Below, one piece after another: positions 5,284 through 12,557 of a stretch of 12,751 nucleotides of DNA. Position 1 is the stretch's first letter. Each line of letters begins with the position of its first letter. This stretch comes from Streptosporangiaceae bacterium. Its GTDB lineage: Bacteria > Actinomycetota > Actinomycetes > Streptosporangiales > Streptosporangiaceae. The position numbers and the translations under genes were made by a program. The stretch covers positions 1 through 12,751 of the forward strand of contig JASHSO010000192.1 of NCBI GenBank assembly GCA_030038715.1, written 5' to 3'. The notes below the pieces were generated by a model. It was not told the origin of the DNA, searched no databases, and saw only the letters and a list, made by a program, of their open reading frames with translations.

Positions 5284-5507
5284 GCGAGCTAGAGATACTG
5301 GAGCGCTTCCTACGCACCGACCCCCGCGACGTCGGCTGCGATGAGGCCGTCGCGGTGCTGCATGTCTACGTGGACCTCATCGCGGCCAGCCAGGACGCCG
5401 CGGAGCGCTACCCGGGCGTAGTCGCTCACCTGGCAGCATGCGGACCATGCAACGACGACTTCGCGGGGCTCCTTGCGGCCGTGACCAGCGAGCGGTCTCA
5501 GACATAG
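5280..5507 (+). CDS. Small zinc-motif protein, putative anti-sigma factor
   Basis: A 75-residue protein with Cys20, then His50-x3-Cys54-x2-Cys57 in HLAACGPCNDDF. This is the arrangement of ZAS-type anti-sigma factors such as RsrA, where a Cys about 25-30 residues before H-x3-C-x2-C completes the zinc site. No membrane segment or extra domain follows, so it would be a minimal soluble anti-sigma protein. The ATG at 5280 overlaps the sigma stop codon by 4 nt (ATGA), implying translational coupling and near-equal synthesis. The anti-sigma role is inferred from motif and position. A zinc-binding accessory factor that activates the sigma is the alternative. If the zinc site is redox-sensitive, oxidation could release the sigma factor. 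Confidence 0.7.
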   Translation: MSELEILERFLRTDPRDVGCDEAVAVLHVYVDLIAASQDAAERYPGVVAHLAACGPCNDDFAGLLAAVTSERSQT

Positions 5508-5517
5508 CCTCGCCTGC

Positions 5518-5601
5518 GCTAGCACCGACCAGTCCGCCCCTCCGGTCGGCGGAGACGACATCGCAGGAAGCATTCAGCGCGCTGACCATGGATGTGCTAG
5601 C
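5518..5601. terminator. Nested inverted repeats between convergent genes
   Basis: CCGACC (5525-5530) pairs with GGTCGG (5544-5549) over a 13-nt loop, just after the zinc-motif gene. Outside it, GCTAGCAC (5518-5525) pairs with GTGCTAGC (5594-5601), which includes the stop codon of the oxidoreductase on the other strand. The two pairings share base 5525. The inner hairpin is a plausible terminator for the plus-strand operon. Confidence 0.4.
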
Positions 5602-6976
5602 TCGCCGGCGGGATGTTGTGGTTGATCCGGAACAGGTTGTGCGGGTCGTAGGCCGCCTTGACCTGCCGGAGCCGGTCGTAGTTGTGGCCGAAGGTGGCCT
5701 TCAGCCGGTCCTGACCCTCATCACCCATCATGAAGTTCACGTAGGCGCCGCCAGCGGAGTAGGGATGAGTGGCGTCTGAGTAGGCCACGGTCCACCGTCT
5801 CAGCTCTGCCGCTTTGGCCGGGTCTGGGTCGACGCCCACGATCACCTGCGAGAAGGTCGCGTCACGAAATGCCCACGCCGTGTCTTCCGGGGCGACTCGG
5901 TTGACGGCACCGTCGACCGGATAGATATGCATGGTCGAGTGCATCGTCGGCAGCTCTTCGCTAAAGCGCACGTGTGCGTCGACGGCGGGGTCCGGGATGG
6001 TGCGGAAGAAGTCACCTCTCCAGTACCACTGCAGGCCCTTGGGGTACAGCCCGTCGAACGCCGACTGCAGGCCGGGGTAGGGGGCCTCGCCGATGCCGTC
6101 GAATGCTGGCTGCATGGCCCGCACTGGTGCCAACGCCTCATCCGCTCTGGCCGGGTCACCCAGGTAACACCACACGATGGCGCATGCCTTGTGGAGGTGG
6201 AACGCTTCGGGGAAGGCGTCGACCGGGGGAACCGTCATCGCGGCGAAGAAGCCGTAAAGGTCGTCCTCCTGGGCCGGGAGGAAGTCACGGTACCACTTGA
6301 GGACATCGCCCATGGCGGAGATCGGCCACGCTGTCGGGCCGCAGATCACGTTGCTGACCGGGTGCAAGCGGAACGTGAACGAGGTGACGATCCCGAAGTT
6401 GCCGCCGCCTCCGCGCAGTGCCCAGAACAGGTCGGGGTGCTGGTCCTCCGAGGTCCGCATCGTGCTGCCGTCGGCGAGGACCACGTCGGCCTCGAGCAGG
6501 TTGTCGATGGCGAGTCCGTACCGGCGGGAGAGGTATCCATGGCCGCCGCCCAGAGTGAGCCCCCCGACACCGGTGGAGGAGATGATCCCGGACGGCGTGG
6601 CCAGACCGTGCTGGTGAGTCGCGGCATCGACGGCATGCCAGGTGGCTCCTCCCTGCACGGTCGCGGTGCGCCGCTGCGGATCGACTTCTATGGAGTGCAT
6701 CGGTGCCAGGTCGATGACGATCCCGCCGTCGACGGTGCCAAAGCCCGGACCATTGTGCCCGCCGCCGCGCACGGCTATCGGCAGGCCAGACCGCCGACCG
6801 GCGTCCAGGGCCGCCTGAACGTCGGCCACCGTGGCGCAGCGGGCGATCAGGGCCGGGCGGCGGTCGATCATGGCGTTGTGCACGCTGCGTGCCTCGTCGT
6901 AACCCGTCTCTCCCGGGCGAATTACCTCACCACTTACCTTCTCTGACAATTCAGATACTGCGGTCGAGCCGGTCAT
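5597..6976 (-). CDS. FAD-binding oxidoreductase, berberine bridge enzyme type
   Basis: This 459-residue flavoenzyme has a PCMH/FAD_binding_4 domain in the N-terminal half and a BBE domain at the C-terminus. PIAVRGGGHNGPGFG (residues 66-80) contains His74, the expected 8-alpha-histidyl FAD attachment. TGVGGLTLGGGHGYLSRRYG (135-154) and ALRGGGGNFGIVT (186-198) are the other FAD-binding loops. The ending DPHNLFRINHNIPP is the BBE signature. The position that in bicovalent members carries the second, cysteinyl link reads GIISSTG, without Cys, so single covalent FAD attachment is predicted. Such enzymes oxidise sugars or alkaloid/polyketide intermediates with O2; the substrate is unknown. The ATG at 6976 has AAGGAGG 8 nt upstream. 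The LAL regulator gene ends 159 bp upstream on the same strand, separated by a palindrome-rich region, so it likely has its own promoter. Confidence 0.9.
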   Translation of the reverse strand: MTGSTAVSELSEKVSGEVIRPGETGYDEARSVHNAMIDRRPALIARCATVADVQAALDAGRRSGLPIAVRGGGHNGPGFGTVDGGIVIDLAPMHSIEVDPQRRTATVQGGATWHAVDAATHQHGLATPSGIISSTGVGGLTLGGGHGYLSRRYGLAIDNLLEADVVLADGSTMRTSEDQHPDLFWALRGGGGNFGIVTSFTFRLHPVSNVICGPTAWPISAMGDVLKWYRDFLPAQEDDLYGFFAAMTVPPVDAFPEAFHLHKACAIVWCYLGDPARADEALAPVRAMQPAFDGIGEAPYPGLQSAFDGLYPKGLQWYWRGDFFRTIPDPAVDAHVRFSEELPTMHSTMHIYPVDGAVNRVAPEDTAWAFRDATFSQVIVGVDPDPAKAAELRRWTVAYSDATHPYSAGGAYVNFMMGDEGQDRLKATFGHNYDRLRQVKAAYDPHNLFRINHNIPPAS

Positions 6977-7059
6977 GTGGACTGCCTCCTTGTTCGTGGA
7001 CGGGCCGCAGGCATACGCCACATGCGGCTCACCCCCACAAGGTAGGGAACGAGAGCGCG

Positions 7060-7135
7060 CCGGTCATGACCGGAACGGGCCTTCTTCACGGGCGCTGCGG
7101 CATGGTCAGACCTGACTATGCCGGTAACGGACCGG
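7060..7135. promoter_or_regulatory. Cluster of inverted repeats upstream of the BBE-type oxidoreductase
   Basis: Three dyads lie within 76 bp: CCGGTCATGACCGG (7060-7073, perfect 14-bp palindrome), CATGGTCAG-ac-CTGACTATG (7101-7120, one mismatch), and CCGGT-aacgg-ACCGG (7121-7135). The first two share the half-site GGTCA and the third is GGT/ACC-related. The cluster is 84-160 bp upstream of the oxidoreductase start and directly after the LAL stop. It is a candidate multi-site operator, possibly for the LAL regulator; the last dyad could also be its terminator. Confidence 0.5.
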
Positions 7136-10042
7136 TCAGACGATCTCGTGGGTGGCGGCGTACATGGCCGCCTGGGTGCGGTTGGCCGCACCGGTCTTCA
7201 TCAGGATGCTCCTGACGTGGTTCGCCGCGGTGTTCGCGCTGATGTGCAGCCTGGCACCGATCTCCTGATTGCTCAGGCCGCCCACCAGAAGCCTGAGCAC
7301 TTCGAGTTCCCGGCCGGTCAGGCCGTCGGGCCCGACGGGACGGGCGACTGTCTCGAGGAGCCGCAGAACGCGCACATGACCGATCGGCTCGGCGAGCTGC
7401 CGGGCCTGCTCCGCCAGCTCCCGTGCCAGGCCGAACCGGCCGGTTGTCGCTGCGAAGACGGCGTGCTGCGCCAGCGTCTCACCGATATGCACGACCGACC
7501 GCATGCGACGGTCCATCTCCAGCGCGGCCGCGAAGCACCGATCTGCCTCGGCCTCCTCCCCGAGGCAGGCGGCTACCCGGCCGAGATAGCGTTCGGTGCT
7601 GCCGAAGACGGCGATCATCGTGCCGCACACTAGGTTCATCCCCGCATACTCGCCGAGGAGAGGCCGCAGCACCCTTAGCACCTCGGCGTTCCCCACGGCG
7701 AGGGCGGCCTCGGTCAGGAATGCAAGCTCCATTGGCCACTGCGCCTCGTTGCTGCGAGCAGCCAGGTTCTTGCCCACCAGGTGGCGCAGCGCCCGGTGCA
7801 TCCCGGCCTCGACTCCTAGCTCGGTGTACAGACCGAGAAGACCCGGTACCCACCGCCGGGCAAACGTCTCGTGCCCGTCGATGTACGGGCGGAAGCGGTC
7901 GAGGGTGCCGATCTCACGGCTCAGCATGTACATCTGCACGCCGTGCGGACCTTCGGTCATCTCGTCACCGAAGGTGTCATTCTGCTGGAGCGTTTCCTCC
8001 GCCCACTGCCGGGCGCCGTCGAAGTCGCCTTGCAGGAACGCCTGCGTCTGTGCCAGGTAGCAGTAGACGTGGCGGTAGTAAGGCTGGCTGGTGGCGCCGA
8101 CAGCCCTGCGGGCGTCCTCTATCGCGTCGCGTACCGAGTCGGGCCGGCCTGCCAGGTAGCTGACAGTGGCCCAGAAGTTGGCTGCCGCGCCCAGTGTCTC
8201 GTAATCGAGCCGCTCCCTGGCTTGCCTGCGGACCGCGGCGGTGCGCTCCAGCTGTTCTGCGGCCACATCGGGCGTGGTCCCGTGCCACATGCTTGTGGCC
8301 AGGGCGTGTGCGAAGACGGACTCGTCGCCAAGCTGGGCCGCTAGCTTGGTGGCTCGGGCACTGACCTGCCGGGCCGGGCCCGTCTCGCCGGCCAGGGCGA
8401 GGGCGCGCGCCAGGCTGCCCAGACCGCGTACGTAGAGCGGATCCTGCTGGTCGAGGCCGCAGTCAGCCAGCGCGGACGACAGTAGATCAGCCGCTCGAGC
8501 GCCAGCCAGCCCCGGCCTCCACGTGGTGTCCTCGAAGCCGATTGCGGCAGCCAGACGAACCGGCGGATCGGCGATGGTATACAGCCGCTCGTAAATGTCG
8601 CGGGCGTGCGCGAAGTGGGAGGCCCGCACGTAGTCGCCTGCCGCCGCCAGCAGCAGCTCAGCACGCTCCGCCGGGTCACACTCAGGCAGCTGTGCCGCCC
8701 GCTCGAACCACACCGCGGCATCCTCGAAGGCCAGGCTCCGTTCCGCCAGCCGACCCGCGTCCCGGCTGTACCGCAGCGCACGATCGTGAAAGCCCAGGAC
8801 ATGCGACGCAAGGTAGTGGTGGGCGAGCAGGGGCACCAGGGCGGCGTGGAGCGACTGACGCTCCAGTGCCTCGGCCGCCCGAGCGTGCACGAGCATCCGC
8901 CTGGAGGGCGGCATGCTATCGAGCACTGCCTGGCGGACCAGGGCGTGCACGAACGAGTAGCGGTCACCGGCGGTTCGATCGGCCTCGACCATACCGTGCG
9001 CCGTGGCCACGTCCAGCGCGGCGAGTGTCGCCGCCCGATCTGTTTCGCTCGCCGCCACGAGGGTGGCCAGGCCAAAGGTAGAGCCCAGCACCGCGGCCAG
9101 CTCTATCACCGTCCGTACCGCTGCGCTGAGGCCGGACAGCCGAGCGGTCAGCGTATCGCTGAGCGAGGACGGCACCCGCTGCGCCGTGCGCAAGGCGGCG
9201 ATACCGCCGCGGCGCTCGAGATCAGCCCACAGCTCTCGCAGGAAGAACGGATTGCCTCCCGTCCGGTCCCGCAGCAGGGCGGCGGGTGCACGTGCCTCGC
9301 TGAGCGGCAGCCCGGCCCGCAGGCTCAGCAACTCGGCGATGGCCTCCGTGTCCAGGCCGCTCAGATCTAGACGCCGAACGCCCTCCAACCGGTGCAGTTC
9401 GGCCACCCGCGCCGCCATCTCCTCGGAACGATCCGGAACTGTGGTCCGGAACGCCGCCACCACCAGAAGCGGCGACTGCGAACAGGCTTGAACCAGATGT
9501 TCGAGCATCGCGATCGTCGGGAGCTGAGCCCAGTGCAGGTCATCGACCATCAAAGCGAGCGGCCGCTTCTCGGCCAGGGCCCGGAATACCGATGCCACCG
9601 CCTCGAACAGATCCCGGCGCACCCCGCTCGCCCCGATCGGCGCGCCGAGCGGCTCCGGGCAGTGCCGGGAAACACGGGATGACAGGCGGCGCAGCTCGCT
9701 CCCGTGGTCGGCCACCACGCCGGCCAGAGTGCCCTCCGCGGCCGCACCGAAAAGGTGATCGAGCATCTCCGCGAACGGCTGATACGACACGCCGGTGTCC
9801 AGCCCGGCGGTCCCGACGAGCACAGTGACGTCGTTGTCGTGCAGCGCGCCGGCGATCTCGGCGATCAGCCGGGTCTTCCCGGCCCCGGGCTCGCCCCCCA
9901 AGAAGACGACCTGGCGCCTGCCGAGCGTCACCTCGGACCACACCGCCTCCATGGTCTCCAGCTCCAGGTGCCGCCCTACAAGAGGCGCCTGCCGGGCCGC
10001 CACCAGCCGCGCGGGCAGCGCCGGCGGTACCCACGGCCTCAT
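7136..10042 (-). CDS. LAL-type ATPase/LuxR transcriptional regulator
   Basis: A 968-residue large ATP-binding regulator of the LuxR family. The N-terminal AAA_16 domain has VGRHLELETMEAVW (residues 22-35), Walker A GGEPGAGKT (49-57) and Walker B LALMVDDLHW (162-171). The middle is a long helical, TPR-like region (about 340-890) rich in Ala, Leu and Glu. The C-terminal 62 residues are a GerE/LuxR helix-turn-helix: GLTGRELEVLRLLVGGLSNQ, then EIGARLHISANTAANHVRSI. Such proteins bind ATP and an inducer and activate secondary-metabolite or catabolic genes (the MalT/PikD type). The ATG at 10042 has GAGG 6 nt upstream. It lies 33 nt downstream of the DUF4242 gene, so the two are probably co-transcribed. 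The likely target is the following oxidoreductase. Inducer unknown. Confidence 0.95.
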   Translation of the reverse strand: MRPWVPPALPARLVAARQAPLVGRHLELETMEAVWSEVTLGRRQVVFLGGEPGAGKTRLIAEIAGALHDNDVTVLVGTAGLDTGVSYQPFAEMLDHLFGAAAEGTLAGVVADHGSELRRLSSRVSRHCPEPLGAPIGASGVRRDLFEAVASVFRALAEKRPLALMVDDLHWAQLPTIAMLEHLVQACSQSPLLVVAAFRTTVPDRSEEMAARVAELHRLEGVRRLDLSGLDTEAIAELLSLRAGLPLSEARAPAALLRDRTGGNPFFLRELWADLERRGGIAALRTAQRVPSSLSDTLTARLSGLSAAVRTVIELAAVLGSTFGLATLVAASETDRAATLAALDVATAHGMVEADRTAGDRYSFVHALVRQAVLDSMPPSRRMLVHARAAEALERQSLHAALVPLLAHHYLASHVLGFHDRALRYSRDAGRLAERSLAFEDAAVWFERAAQLPECDPAERAELLLAAAGDYVRASHFAHARDIYERLYTIADPPVRLAAAIGFEDTTWRPGLAGARAADLLSSALADCGLDQQDPLYVRGLGSLARALALAGETGPARQVSARATKLAAQLGDESVFAHALATSMWHGTTPDVAAEQLERTAAVRRQARERLDYETLGAAANFWATVSYLAGRPDSVRDAIEDARRAVGATSQPYYRHVYCYLAQTQAFLQGDFDGARQWAEETLQQNDTFGDEMTEGPHGVQMYMLSREIGTLDRFRPYIDGHETFARRWVPGLLGLYTELGVEAGMHRALRHLVGKNLAARSNEAQWPMELAFLTEAALAVGNAEVLRVLRPLLGEYAGMNLVCGTMIAVFGSTERYLGRVAACLGEEAEADRCFAAALEMDRRMRSVVHIGETLAQHAVFAATTGRFGLARELAEQARQLAEPIGHVRVLRLLETVARPVGPDGLTGRELEVLRLLVGGLSNQEIGARLHISANTAANHVRSILMKTGAANRTQAAMYAATHEIV

Positions 10043-10075
10043 CGGCGACCTCGGCTCATCAAGTGCCTCAGCTGG

Positions 10076-10345
10076 TCAGATCGCCGCCGTCGCACCGTCA
10101 GGCAGAAGCCGGTCCGTCACCTCGACTATGACGTCGGCGGGCAGCCCGGCTCGGACAGCCGCCTGCCGAATCGCCTCCGGGGACGGCGCCTCATACAGGC
10201 AGTAAGTCTTACGCCGATCGGCGGAAAGGAAGGAATACAGCCAGCGGACTCCTTCCTCCTCATTAATCCGATTTATTCCATCGATGACGTCGGAGGCTGC
10301 CTCCAGTTCCTCCGCAAAGCGTCTCTCGACCATAAAAATGGGCAC
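10076..10345 (-). CDS. DUF4242-family small protein (SCO4226 nickel-binding type)
   Basis: An 89-residue protein begins PIFMVERRFAEEL from a GTG at 10345 and continues VRWLYSFLSADRRKTYCLYE, APSPEAIRQAA and GLPADVIVEVTDRL. This is the DUF4242 pattern: a ferredoxin-like alpha/beta fold with 'MVER-x-F...W-x-x-S-x-x-S-x-D...T-x-C-x-Y-E-A-P...I-x-x-x-A-x-x-x-G-x-P'. The SCO4226 member is described as a nickel-binding protein. I chose the GTG because it gives the usual N-terminus and follows a G-rich stretch. The 36 extra residues of a longer frame from 10453 do not resemble the family, and an internal ATG at 10333 would trim four residues. It is the first gene of a probable operon with the LAL regulator. 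It may sense a ligand or metal for it, which is inference. Confidence 0.8.
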   Translation of the reverse strand: MPIFMVERRFAEELEAASDVIDGINRINEEEGVRWLYSFLSADRRKTYCLYEAPSPEAIRQAAVRAGLPADVIVEVTDRLLPDGATAAI

Positions 10346-10646
10346 TTTGCCCCCCACTCCGCTAAAGCCTGTTGCCACCGACGATAACGCGAGCCTCAGC
10401 CCTCGCCCAGGTTGCCGAGCACTGAGTCCGCGGACACCACCCAGCATGATCATCGGTACGGCCGTCAGCTAGCTTGACACATTTGCAGGAATGAGCAGTG
10501 AAGCTCGCGGAGGTGCACGCAGTTTCCGCAGGTCGACGGCTGTTGCCGGTCGTCTTGTCAGCACCAAACTCAGCACCGTGGCCGCCCCGAGAGCATCTTG
10601 TAAGTCACCGGCATTTATCTGCGTCGCGGGTGTGATCTGTGCTGCT
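10346..10646. other. 300-bp intergenic region without a firm gene
   Basis: The gap separates the XRE gene (upstream on the minus strand) from the DUF4242 gene. It probably holds the promoter of the DUF4242-LAL operon, but no clear minus-strand -35/-10 pair was found. A perfect TTGACA hexamer occurs on the plus strand at 10474-10479 with a poor -10 (AGTGAA at 17 bp) and no plausible gene ahead of it. Short frames on both strands lack ribosome-binding sites. Confidence 0.5.
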
Positions 10647-11537
10647 TCAGGATTCAGCGGATGAGGACGCGGACTCTTCAACCCTGGCAGGCTCATGGAG
10701 TCGAGTCGCCGTCCAGCTGGTCAGGAAGCCCAGTTGCTCTTGTGCCGGGCTGTCGGCTGGCGCGGTGTAGGTGATCAGTATGAGGTCTTCGCCGGGCAGC
10801 TCAAGGGCGTCGGCGGTGAGCGTCAGGTCCCCGACGACCGGGTTATGGATACGTTTGACGGCGGTCCGGTGATGGCGGACGTTGTGCCGTGCCCATCGTG
10901 TCCGGAACGCGTCGCTGCGAGTTGCGAGCTCGCCGACGAGCTCGCTGAGCTTGCGGTCGAAGGGATTGCGGCCAGCCTCTGTCCGCAGCGCCGCGACAGT
11001 GTCGTCCGCGACCGCGTCCCAGTCGAGGTACACCTCTTCAGCTCGGCGGTCGAGGAACATGAACCGTGCCAGGTTCAGCGGCAGGCTCTCGGGCGCGATG
11101 ACGCCCTGGTAGAGGGCGAAGCACAGCTGGTTGGCGGCCAGGATGTCGAAGCGGCGATTGCGCAGGTAAGCCGGAGCCGTCAGGGCATCGAGGATCCGGT
11201 AGACGCTCGGCCGCACCGAACGGCCGACGACTCGACTGGAGGCCCGCGCCGAGGTGCTCGCCGCTCGAGCGAGGTCGAAGAGGTGGTCCCGCTCGGCGTC
11301 GTCGAGGTTCAGCGCCCTGGTGAGGGAGTCGAGGACGGGCTCGGAGACGCCAGCGAGGTTTCCCCGTTCCAGGCGCGTGTAGTACTCGACGCTCAGCCCG
11401 GCGAGCTGAGCCACCTCGGTCCGGCGCAGGCCTGGCACCCTGCGCTGCTCCCCGTAGGTCGGCAGGCCCGCTGCCTCGGGTGTGATCCGGGCACGGCGTG
11501 AGGTCAGGAAGTCCCGGGCCTCGGCGCGGTTGTCCAC
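10647..11537 (-). CDS. XRE-family regulator with MmyB-like ligand-binding domain
   Basis: A 296-residue DNA-binding protein. It opens [20 protein letters not shown], then [20 protein letters not shown], then [20 protein letters not shown]. The helix-turn-helix spans about residues 36-62 and is the classic head of actinobacterial MmyB-like regulators. Residues about 108-275 form the MmyB-type ligand-binding (PAS-like) domain, with [20 protein letters not shown] and [20 protein letters not shown], followed by a Ser/Glu-rich tail. These proteins usually sit divergent from a dehydrogenase or reductase gene and control it; here that gene is an aldo/keto reductase. The start is GTG at 11537 without a Shine-Dalgarno sequence but with TACCGT 6 nt upstream, suggesting a leaderless mRNA. 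In the family the domain is thought to bind fatty-acid-like ligands. The actual ligand is unknown. Confidence 0.9.
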   Translation of the reverse strand: MDNRAEARDFLTSRRARITPEAAGLPTYGEQRRVPGLRRTEVAQLAGLSVEYYTRLERGNLAGVSEPVLDSLTRALNLDDAERDHLFDLARAASTSARASSRVVGRSVRPSVYRILDALTAPAYLRNRRFDILAANQLCFALYQGVIAPESLPLNLARFMFLDRRAEEVYLDWDAVADDTVAALRTEAGRNPFDRKLSELVGELATRSDAFRTRWARHNVRHHRTAVKRIHNPVVGDLTLTADALELPGEDLILITYTAPADSPAQEQLGFLTSWTATRLHEPARVEESASSSAES

Positions 11538-11543
11538 AGATCC

Positions 11544-11549
11544 ACGGTA
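11544..11549 (-). promoter_or_regulatory. Candidate -10 element for leaderless XRE mRNA
   Basis: On the minus strand TACCGT matches TANNNT and is followed by six bases and then the GTG start, the same layout as at the sigma-factor gene. There is no ribosome-binding site. Confidence 0.4.
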
Positions 11550-11574
11550 GAACGCGGCCGACGGACGCGGGGGG

Positions 11575-11614
11575 CACTGCTGTTACCCCTCACGGCAGTG
11601 ACTCCCGGATCCGG
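11575..11614. promoter_or_regulatory. Candidate operator between divergent XRE and aldo/keto reductase genes
   Basis: CACTGC (11575-11580) pairs with GCAGTG (11595-11600) across 14 bp, giving half-sites about two helical turns apart (centre to centre 20 bp). A perfect CCGGATCCGG palindrome follows at 11605-11614. Both lie in the 162-bp divergent region, 38-77 bp upstream of the XRE start, where an autoregulatory site would be expected. Confidence 0.4.
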
Positions 11615-11699
11615 CCGGCCTAGCGGGAGGCTCACTACGACACCGAGGGCGGCGGAGAACGCCGATATGAGCATGGCAAGTAGGACAGCGAGGACCACC

Positions 11700-12557
11700 A
11701 TGACCGGCACCATCCCAGTAGTCACCCTGAGCAACGGCGTCCAGATGCCGATACTCGGCTACGGCGTCTTCCAGATCCCCGCCGAAGACGCCGAACAGGC
11801 AGTACTCGACGCTCTGGACACCGGCTACCGCCTGATCGACACCGCCGCGAGCTACCAGAACGAAGCGGCTGTCGGCCGGGCGATCCGCGCAAGCGGCATC
11901 CCCCGCAGCGAGCTGTTCGTCACGACTAAGCTGTTCATCCAGTCCAACGGAGAGAAGACCACCCGGCAGGCATTCGAGACCTCCCTGGCTCGCCTCGGCC
12001 TCGACTACCTCGACCTGTACCTCATCCACCAGCCGTTCGGTGACTATTACGGCGAGTGGCGCGTCATGGAAGAACTCCACGCCCAGGGCCTGGCCAGAGC
12101 GATCGGCGTCGCCAACTTCTACCCCGACCGACTCGCCGACCTCATCCTCCACAACCGGGTCGTGCCGACCGTCAACCAGATCGAGACGCATCCGTTCTTC
12201 CAGCGCCAGGCCGACCAGGACTTCATGACAGAACGCGGCGTGCAGATCGAGTCGTGGGGCCCGTTTGCCGAAGGCCGCAACAACCTGTTCACCGACCCCG
12301 TGCTCACCGGGATAGCCTCCGCTCACGGAAAATCTGTCGCTCAGGTCGTGCTCCGCTGGCTCACCCAGCGCGGCGTCATCGTCATCCCGAAGTCCGTCCG
12401 CAAGGACCGGATGACCCAGAACGTGGACATCTTCGACTTCGAACTCACCCCGGACCAGATGGCGGCCATCGCCACGATGGATACCGTCACCTCGCTGTTC
12501 TTCGACCACCGCGACCCCGAAGCTGCCATCCGCCTCGGCAGCCGCATCATCGACTAG
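11700..12557 (+). CDS. Aldo/keto reductase
   Basis: A 285-residue NADPH-dependent reductase of the AKR superfamily with a (beta/alpha)8 barrel. The catalytic tetrad is complete: Asp47 in [14 protein letters not shown], Tyr52 in the same motif, Lys77 in ELFVTTKLF and His110 in [12 protein letters not shown]. The N-terminal strand reads [17 protein letters not shown], and the cofactor-phosphate loop reads [16 protein letters not shown], as in the 2,5-diketo-D-gluconate reductase-like branch (AKR5). It should reduce aldehydes, ketones or quinone-like substrates in the cytoplasm. The ATG at 11700 is chosen for the GAGG 6 nt upstream; the frame extends to 11598 without a site. It is divergent from the XRE regulator and probably controlled by it. 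Its 3' end overlaps by 4 nt the stop of a broken alcohol dehydrogenase on the other strand. Confidence 0.93.
   Translation: MTGTIPVVTLSNGVQMPILGYGVFQIPAEDAEQAVLDALDTGYRLIDTAASYQNEAAVGRAIRASGIPRSELFVTTKLFIQSNGEKTTRQAFETSLARLGLDYLDLYLIHQPFGDYYGEWRVMEELHAQGLARAIGVANFYPDRLADLILHNRVVPTVNQIETHPFFQRQADQDFMTERGVQIESWGPFAEGRNNLFTDPVLTGIASAHGKSVAQVVLRWLTQRGVIVIPKSVRKDRMTQNVDIFDFELTPDQMAAIATMDTVTSLFFDHRDPEAAIRLGSRIID

Noticed and set aside
10346..10453. N-terminal extension of the DUF4242 protein to ATG 10453
   Set aside because: The extra 36 residues do not resemble the family, and the GTG at 10345 gives the normal N-terminus.
10474..10663. TTGACA at 10474 followed by a short plus-strand frame from ATG 10491
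   Set aside because: The -10 at 17 bp is poor, the ATG would lie between the -35 and -10, there is no usable ribosome-binding site, and the roughly 57-residue product is unrecognisable.
10469..10696. 75-residue minus-strand frame overlapping the XRE 3' end
   Set aside because: It starts inside the XRE coding region without a ribosome-binding site, and has a composition typical of a shadow frame.
11583..12509. 308-residue antisense frame through the aldo/keto reductase
   Set aside because: It mirrors the codon structure of the reductase, which has a full catalytic tetrad and a ribosome-binding site; the antisense product is acidic low-complexity with no family match.
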